Part shown: one piece after another, positions 59,227 through 64,000 of the stretch
Layout: each line of letters opens with the position of its first letter
Numbering within the stretch: the first letter of the stretch is position 1
DNA from: an uncultured Clostridia bacterium
Lineage (GTDB): Bacteria; Bacillota; Clostridia; Oscillospirales; Ruminococcaceae
Assembly (NCBI GenBank): GCA_947589215.1
Contig: CANQCL010000001.1
Location: 62,001 to 126,000, forward strand
DNA length: 64,000 nucleotides
Reading direction: 5' to 3'
Notes under the pieces: generated by a model
The model's database searches: none
Told to the model about the DNA's origin: nothing
What the model saw: the letters and a program-made list of their open reading frames with translations, nothing else
Translations under genes and position numbers: made by a program

Positions 59227-61038
59227 TTATTGTTTCTGTTGTAATATTTCCGACTGAGCTTCCCATTCAGGAATAGGATAATGAAACCTAAAGCCCTGTA
59301 TTATATCGCAATCTATTTTTTGCAGTTCTGTTATTTGCTCGTCTCTTTCAATACCCTCTGCCAAGATAGTAAGATTCAACTCGTGACCAATCCCTGCCAT
59401 TGATTTTAAAATAGTCTTTCCTTTTTCGGTATTAATATTATCAACTAGATTTTTATCTAATTTTAAACCGTCAACAGGATATTCCTGCAAGTCAAAAAAT
59501 GAAGTAAACCCTTCGCCGAAGTCATCAAGCAGAATACGAATACCAAGCTCTTTCAGTTCATTTGCGTTTTTATGAACCTGAGATATGTTTCTTACCGAAG
59601 TGCTCTCGGTTATTTCAAACACCAGCATTTTTCTATCAAACTTATGTTTTTCTATAATTCCCTTACATTCCTTGACAAAATCGGCAGATGAAAAGGTTTT
59701 TCTTGAAAAATTACAGGAAAGAAAAAAGTTTTTAACTCCCTCCTGCGAAAGTTTATCCAAAAATGAACACGCCTTTTCAAGAGAATAGTAATCCATTCTG
59801 CTTATCATATCCTCACGTTCCATCAGAGGAACAAAACGTTCAGGGGTGAGAAAGCCCTTCTCGGGGTGCTGCCATCTTGACAGTGCCTCTCCTCCTACTA
59901 TCTTATAGGAGTGGGCGTCAACATAGAATTGAATATATAACAAAAACTCCTCATTCTCAAATCCTCTGCTTATATCAGCCTGAAGCTTTCTTTCTTCAAT
60001 AAAGCGATTCACCATCTCATCAGAGCAGATTTTATAATCCAGCTTTTCACGATAAGCCGACATAGCACTTTGCCATGAATTGAATATCATTTCATTCAAA
60101 TCACGGTCGTCCGACTTCAAATGATAAACACCCGCCGCAATATCACAAGAATACGCCTTTCCGTTATTTTCAGAAAAACTGCGTATACGCTCTAATGCAG
60201 GGATAATCCACTCATCTATGTCCTGCCCTTCAGACAATTTAAGAAGTATAAATCCAACTTCAGAAACTCTAGCCAGAACATCAGTTTCAAGAGTATAATC
60301 CTGCAAAATCATAGCAGTGTACTTTAAAAACTCATTTGTCTCCTGATGACTGCTCATACGCTCCATTCTGTCTGTGTCCACATAAAAGCAGAACATACTA
60401 TATAAAATCCTATTTTTGTCGTTCAAAAGAGAATTGTAATATCTGACAAGATGGTCTGTATTACCTATTGCAGTTATCTCGTCAGTTTCCTTATTCTGCT
60501 CATAAATTTTCAATTTATGGCGGTATTTTCTAACCAGCAATATTACAGCTGTTATAAGTATAAGTACAGCCAAAGACAAGCTGATAATTGAATCCAGTAT
60601 TAACGATCGTGACTTTATAGGCGTATGTTCCTTTACATCGACAAGTATTCCCGTTTTAACTTCCTGCGTAACACCCGCGAAGTAATTTTGCAAATCTGCC
60701 TTTAAAGACTTAGGTGCAACATCGGAAAAGTAAAGCTTATAAGACACAGGCTTACCGTTTTTGACAGTCTCAAAAACAACAATAGAATCATTATCAGTAT
60801 GCTCGAAAGACTCAGCGTCAACGCAGCCGGAAATCAAATCCACCTGTCTGTTAGCAGCCAACTGTGCTCTTTCGTCCTTGCTGACTTTATTATAGTATAT
60901 GATTTTATAGTTGCTTTGTTTTGAAAACTGCTCGAGCAGTTGAGGAATAACACCTTGATACGTTTCCGTATCCTCATCATAATACTCCATAGGATACAGA
61001 TCGGGATTTCCCGCAACATAGATAATTATTTCTTCCAT
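59227..61038 (-). CDS. Degenerate GGDEF plus EAL phosphodiesterase with truncated binding domain
   Basis: 603 residues; ATG 61038 follows CAGGAGAAATTAT. About 1-150 resemble one lobe of a family 3 solute-binding sensor (YVAGNPDLYPMEYYDEDTETYQG), without any signal peptide. One membrane helix (SIISLSLAVLILITAVILL) follows. The GGDEF domain has RVSEVGF in place of GGDEF, so it cannot cyclise GTP. The EAL domain looks active: GGEALSRW, CNFSRKTF, FEITES, LLDDFGEGF, GLKLDK, LAEGIERD, QGFRF. It would cleave cyclic di-GMP. Confidence 0.88.
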   Translation of the reverse strand: MEEIIIYVAGNPDLYPMEYYDEDTETYQGVIPQLLEQFSKQSNYKIIYYNKVSKDERAQLAANRQVDLISGCVDAESFEHTDNDSIVVFETVKNGKPVSYKLYFSDVAPKSLKADLQNYFAGVTQEVKTGILVDVKEHTPIKSRSLILDSIISLSLAVLILITAVILLVRKYRHKLKIYEQNKETDEITAIGNTDHLVRYYNSLLNDKNRILYSMFCFYVDTDRMERMSSHQETNEFLKYTAMILQDYTLETDVLARVSEVGFILLKLSEGQDIDEWIIPALERIRSFSENNGKAYSCDIAAGVYHLKSDDRDLNEMIFNSWQSAMSAYREKLDYKICSDEMVNRFIEERKLQADISRGFENEEFLLYIQFYVDAHSYKIVGGEALSRWQHPEKGFLTPERFVPLMEREDMISRMDYYSLEKACSFLDKLSQEGVKNFFLSCNFSRKTFSSADFVKECKGIIEKHKFDRKMLVFEITESTSVRNISQVHKNANELKELGIRILLDDFGEGFTSFFDLQEYPVDGLKLDKNLVDNINTEKGKTILKSMAGIGHELNLTILAEGIERDEQITELQKIDCDIIQGFRFHYPIPEWEAQSEILQQKQ

Positions 61039-61100
61039 ATAATTTCTCCTGTTTTTTCTATCGGTTTTGAATAGAAAATATAAATAAAATGTTATCGACG

Positions 61101-62504
61101 CTATTTAAAATTAATTTTATTTCTTTCAATTTTACCCCAGTTTTTCTTTTTCTTATGATATCCTATAAGAGATGTCATACGAACCCACGCCAGTATAAAC
61201 CTCAGGCAGGATACTTCAATCATACAGAAACCCACAGCTTTCAAAGTATCGATTACTGCAAGTTTCAAATCTATGGTATGGATACGAGCAAAAAATGCCG
61301 TTAGAGACAATATAGACGAATAAACCACATAGATAGCCAAATACAAAAGCATAAACGGTACATTCAGAAAATCGACCAAAGAAGCAAAAATCATAGTAAG
61401 CACGCCAAATACTTCTATGTAAGGTGAAAGCAGTTCATAAATTAGAAAGTACAAATATGATACAAAGCTTACAAAACCATATTTGATATTGCCCAAAATT
61501 TTTCTATGATTGATCATACTCTGAAACAATCCGATATGCCATCTTCTTCTCTGCTTACATAGATCCCTCATCTTTTCCGGCACTTGGGTCCAGCATATAG
61601 CGTCGGTAGCGTAGCGGATTCTGTAAGGGATTTCATTTTCACGGCAAAAAACGTGAAGCTTTACGACCAGCTCCATATCCTCGCCTACGGTATTAACGTC
61701 ATAGCCGCCGGCATTTACAACAACGCTTTTCTTAAACAGTCCGAAAGCTCCCGAAATTATTATACTTCCGTTAAACTTATCAAAAAGAATACGTGTTGCT
61801 AAAAAAGTACGGTCGTATTCCATGACCTGCATACATGATAAAATCTTATTTGGCATATGATACTGAACAACGTGTCCGTTTTCAATAGACGCTCCGTTGC
61901 ATGGACGTATCGAACCGCCTACCGCAACTACATTATTATCTTCCAATACAGGTCGCACTATTTTCTCAAGCGAATCCTCCTGCAAAACAGAATCAGCGTC
62001 CATACAGAGAAAGTACGGAAATTTTGATGCATTTATACCCATATTAAGAGCGTCCGCCTTGCCTCCGTTTTTCTTGCGTATAAGAGTTATTGGTACTTTA
62101 AAGCTCTTGGTCTCATACACTGACTCCACTGTTTGGCAGGGTATCATTCTTTGTATAGGGCGGTTTATATGCCGCATATTAAACGCTTCCCTGACCACCT
62201 TTGAGGTATCGTCTTCAGAACCGTCATCAACCACTATGATCTCATACAATTTATAGTTTTGAGCCAACAGGGATTTTATCGTAAATTCTATAGTTTTCTC
62301 CTCGTTATATGCCGGTATGATAATAGAAACTGGGACATAATAATCATTAAGAAGTTCATTTTTCAAAGTATTGCGGCGTTTAAGGCTGTAAAGAGATGAC
62401 GAACCGACTGCCACAGATAAAAACAGAAAGGTGGCATACCCGATTAAATACAAAACGAAAAAAATGCCGACAAAGTTAAAAAACATCTGAATTATATCTC
62501 TCAT
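61101..62504 (-). CDS. Processive family-2 glycosyltransferase (polysaccharide synthase)
   Basis: 467 residues. One N-terminal helix, catalytic domain with SIIIPAYNEEKTIEFTIKSLLAQNY, VVDDGSEDDTSKVV, NGGKADALNMGINASKFPYFLCMDADS (DxD), GEDMELVVKLH (acid) and QRRRWHIG (QxxRW-type), then three or four C-terminal membrane helices. These motifs define synthases like PgaC, hyaluronan or cellulose synthase. No PilZ domain, so cyclic di-GMP control must act elsewhere. Product sugar unknown. ATG overlaps the HEAT gene stop (ATGA). Confidence 0.9.
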   Translation of the reverse strand: MRDIIQMFFNFVGIFFVLYLIGYATFLFLSVAVGSSSLYSLKRRNTLKNELLNDYYVPVSIIIPAYNEEKTIEFTIKSLLAQNYKLYEIIVVDDGSEDDTSKVVREAFNMRHINRPIQRMIPCQTVESVYETKSFKVPITLIRKKNGGKADALNMGINASKFPYFLCMDADSVLQEDSLEKIVRPVLEDNNVVAVGGSIRPCNGASIENGHVVQYHMPNKILSCMQVMEYDRTFLATRILFDKFNGSIIISGAFGLFKKSVVVNAGGYDVNTVGEDMELVVKLHVFCRENEIPYRIRYATDAICWTQVPEKMRDLCKQRRRWHIGLFQSMINHRKILGNIKYGFVSFVSYLYFLIYELLSPYIEVFGVLTMIFASLVDFLNVPFMLLYLAIYVVYSSILSLTAFFARIHTIDLKLAVIDTLKAVGFCMIEVSCLRFILAWVRMTSLIGYHKKKKNWGKIERNKINFK

Positions 62505-63613
62505 ATTGTCGCCTCCTTTTCATCTTGCTCAATGCGGCGTGAATCCAGACGGTACATTATCATTTCTCTTGCATATCTATCCTTTCCGCCAACTACCTCT
62601 ATCAAATCTCTGTAATTCAAATGGTGATTTTCCAAACTTATCGAGGCATTGTACCTCACATACCAGTTAGAGCTGTGCATAGCCTCCATTAGCACATTTA
62701 AAACATCTTCTCCCTCATATCTCGCAAGAGAAGTCGCGCTTATAGCCGCATACTCCCAGTTGATAGGATTTTTGTCCGAGACAAAAGCGATCAATGGTTC
62801 TTTTGCCTTTTCATATATGTACTTTCCAAAATAACGTATAGCAGATAATCTTATCTCTTTATCCTTTGATTTATCCTGCATAATGTCAAACATTTCTTCG
62901 CAGTAATCTCCCGACTTAAAACGAATATAGTTAAGTATTGATAATTGTACTCTTTCCGAAAAATCTTCTATTTTGCCCCAAAGTATATGTATAAGCTTAT
63001 TATTATCTCCTGTATATGACAAAAGTCCGTCTGTCAGAATTTTCTCATGCATAAAAGAGTCGCTTCTGTCCAATATTGAAATAGCCTCTGCAACGCTTTC
63101 CTCATCTCCAAATGTGTAAAGTGCCTGAAGTGTGTTTATTCGGCAATACAGACTGTCTTTATTCATATACCCAATCATAACATTCTGTATGTCATTCATA
63201 TTCATATAATTTTTAAAGCTGTGCTTTTCAATAAAATATGCAAAATACGCACACTGTAAATTATCCCGCTTCTGATAAACTTCGGCAAGGTGCAGCATTA
63301 CAGGCTGTAAAAGACCCATATATTCCGCTATTGCCGGTTCATCATTTTGCAGAACGCTTTCCAATACACGGTCAAAAGCCATAAGCTTATGCACATGAGA
63401 AAGCTTTTTCTCAAGGTAAGTAAAGTGTTTTGACCTTACCTCTTTGCCGTCTTTGATTCTCTCAATTTGCTCTGAAACATACTTGTTGAATTTTTCACTT
63501 CTTTTCTTTAACCTACTATCGCTGCCTTTCATAATCATATTGTAAACGAAGTTAAAGATGATCATACTAACGCATACTGCTCCGTATCCGTAAAGCAATA
63601 TTTCAATTCCCAA
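62501..63613 (-). CDS. Membrane-anchored HEAT-repeat protein
   Basis: 370 residues, TTG start after GGGGTGA. An N-terminal helix (ILLYGYGAVCVSMIIFNFVY), a basic cytosolic linker, then alpha-helical HEAT/TPR-like repeats such as SVAEAISILDRSD, VRYNASISLENHHLNYRDLIEV and IRLSAIRYFGKYIYEKAKEPLIAFVSDK. HEAT proteins are scaffolds. Translational coupling with the synthase suggests it is an assembly or regulatory partner of it. Confidence 0.8.
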   Translation of the reverse strand: MGIEILLYGYGAVCVSMIIFNFVYNMIMKGSDSRLKKRSEKFNKYVSEQIERIKDGKEVRSKHFTYLEKKLSHVHKLMAFDRVLESVLQNDEPAIAEYMGLLQPVMLHLAEVYQKRDNLQCAYFAYFIEKHSFKNYMNMNDIQNVMIGYMNKDSLYCRINTLQALYTFGDEESVAEAISILDRSDSFMHEKILTDGLLSYTGDNNKLIHILWGKIEDFSERVQLSILNYIRFKSGDYCEEMFDIMQDKSKDKEIRLSAIRYFGKYIYEKAKEPLIAFVSDKNPINWEYAAISATSLARYEGEDVLNVLMEAMHSSNWYVRYNASISLENHHLNYRDLIEVVGGKDRYAREMIMYRLDSRRIEQDEKEATI

Positions 63614-63643
63614 AACACTTCACCCCGTTTCCTAAAATCTTAT

Positions 63644-64000
63644 TTATTTCAGTGATGTCCAGTAGTCTTTAAGCATATAGTATGATTTTTTAAGTCTCTC
63701 ATGATAAGTTACTGTTTTGCCCCAGCCCTTCAAAGCAAAGGGCGACATTTTTAATCTGTATTCTGCATTTTCTGACGAGCCGATACCTACATACATTTTG
63801 TCGATGTTCAAATTTTCAATGCCGTAGCACTCGTAATAGTCGTCGTGAATCATCATCTCCGACGGATTGCTGAAATTCAAAAGCTGCCATGGAATTCTTA
63901 TTTCAACATAATCACCTGAGAAGATAAAATCTGATAGAGAATCAAAATCCTCAGCGTCCGGATTGGCGTTTCCGTATCTCAGCTTGCCCGTCTCGAATTT
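63644..64000 (-). CDS. Partial protein (3' end only), probable surface or polysaccharide-locus protein
   Basis: The frame is open to the window edge, so about 119 C-terminal residues are visible and the start is outside. It reads KLRYGNANPDAEDFDSLSDF, YVEIRIPWQLLNFSNPSE, MMIHDDYYECYGIENLNIDK. The pattern resembles the beta-sandwich C-terminal domain of large envelope or polysaccharide-linked proteins, with no exact family recalled. The nearest gene downstream is the HEAT gene, 31 bases away, on the same strand. Confidence 0.65.
   Translation of the reverse strand, partial: KFETGKLRYGNANPDAEDFDSLSDFIFSGDYVEIRIPWQLLNFSNPSEMMIHDDYYECYGIENLNIDKMYVGIGSSENAEYRLKMSPFALKGWGKTVTYHERLKKSYYMLKDYWTSLK

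Overview
The window is low-GC DNA with dense gene packing, strong AAGGAGG-type ribosome sites, frequent TTG/GTG starts and U-run terminators. This points to an anaerobic Clostridia member. The gut or rumen Ruminococcus group fits best, because of the GH5 protein, the 2-oxoacid:ferredoxin oxidoreductase operon, the SPASM peptide maturase, and secreted proteins with BspA-type LRR, CAP and Fn3 domains. The genus is an inference. I saw no rRNA, tRNA, CRISPR array, transposase or prophage.

Layout. 0-12 kb: a 5'-truncated CNNM/CorC protein, pyrE, a secreted GH5-family protein with altered active-site residues, an orphan Rrf2 regulator, a YfhO membrane protein, a RelBE-type toxin-antitoxin pair with a clear operator, an ACT/DUF711 pair and a lipoprotein. 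12-18.6 kb: a redox island. Superoxide dismutase converges on a six-gene minus-strand operon: a Cys-rich 'ACGX' repeat peptide, a radical SAM/SPASM maturase, a nitroreductase, a flavin split-barrel/ferredoxin fusion, a zinc-type macrodomain and a SirTM-type sirtuin. A divergent HxlR regulator and a manganese-catalase-like gene follow. This operon is the most unusual system in the window: an apparent peptide-maturation cassette joined to an ADP-ribosylation writer/eraser pair.

18.6-32.6 kb: secreted CAP, LRR and unknown proteins that share a very basic Fn3-like C-terminus, copies of a structured interspersed repeat, purA, ferritin, and an operon of a four-subunit ketoacid:ferredoxin oxidoreductase with a phenylacetate-CoA-ligase-like enzyme and an aminotransferase. 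The last is plausibly used for reductive carboxylation of aryl or branched acids to amino acids. It is preceded by a frameshifted zinc-ribbon ORF, an internal terminator and a LysR gene. 32.7-48.8 kb: mostly housekeeping genes (eukaryotic-type hisA, tmcAL, ackA, ilvE, a yebC-family gene), a BcrAB-like ABC transporter with its two-component system, a lipid kinase, and very small membrane proteins.

48.9-64 kb: a signalling and exopolysaccharide region. A plus-strand operon encodes a hybrid kinase, a sugar-type binding lipoprotein without permeases, and a second hybrid kinase with its own solute-binding sensor. The minus strand encodes a GGDEF enzyme, a free HPt, a REC-HD-GYP protein, a TIM-barrel exported protein, a GGDEF-EAL protein, a processive family-2 glycosyltransferase, a HEAT-repeat protein and the 3' end of a further gene. 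Together these look like a phosphorelay and cyclic-di-GMP circuit controlling polysaccharide synthesis.
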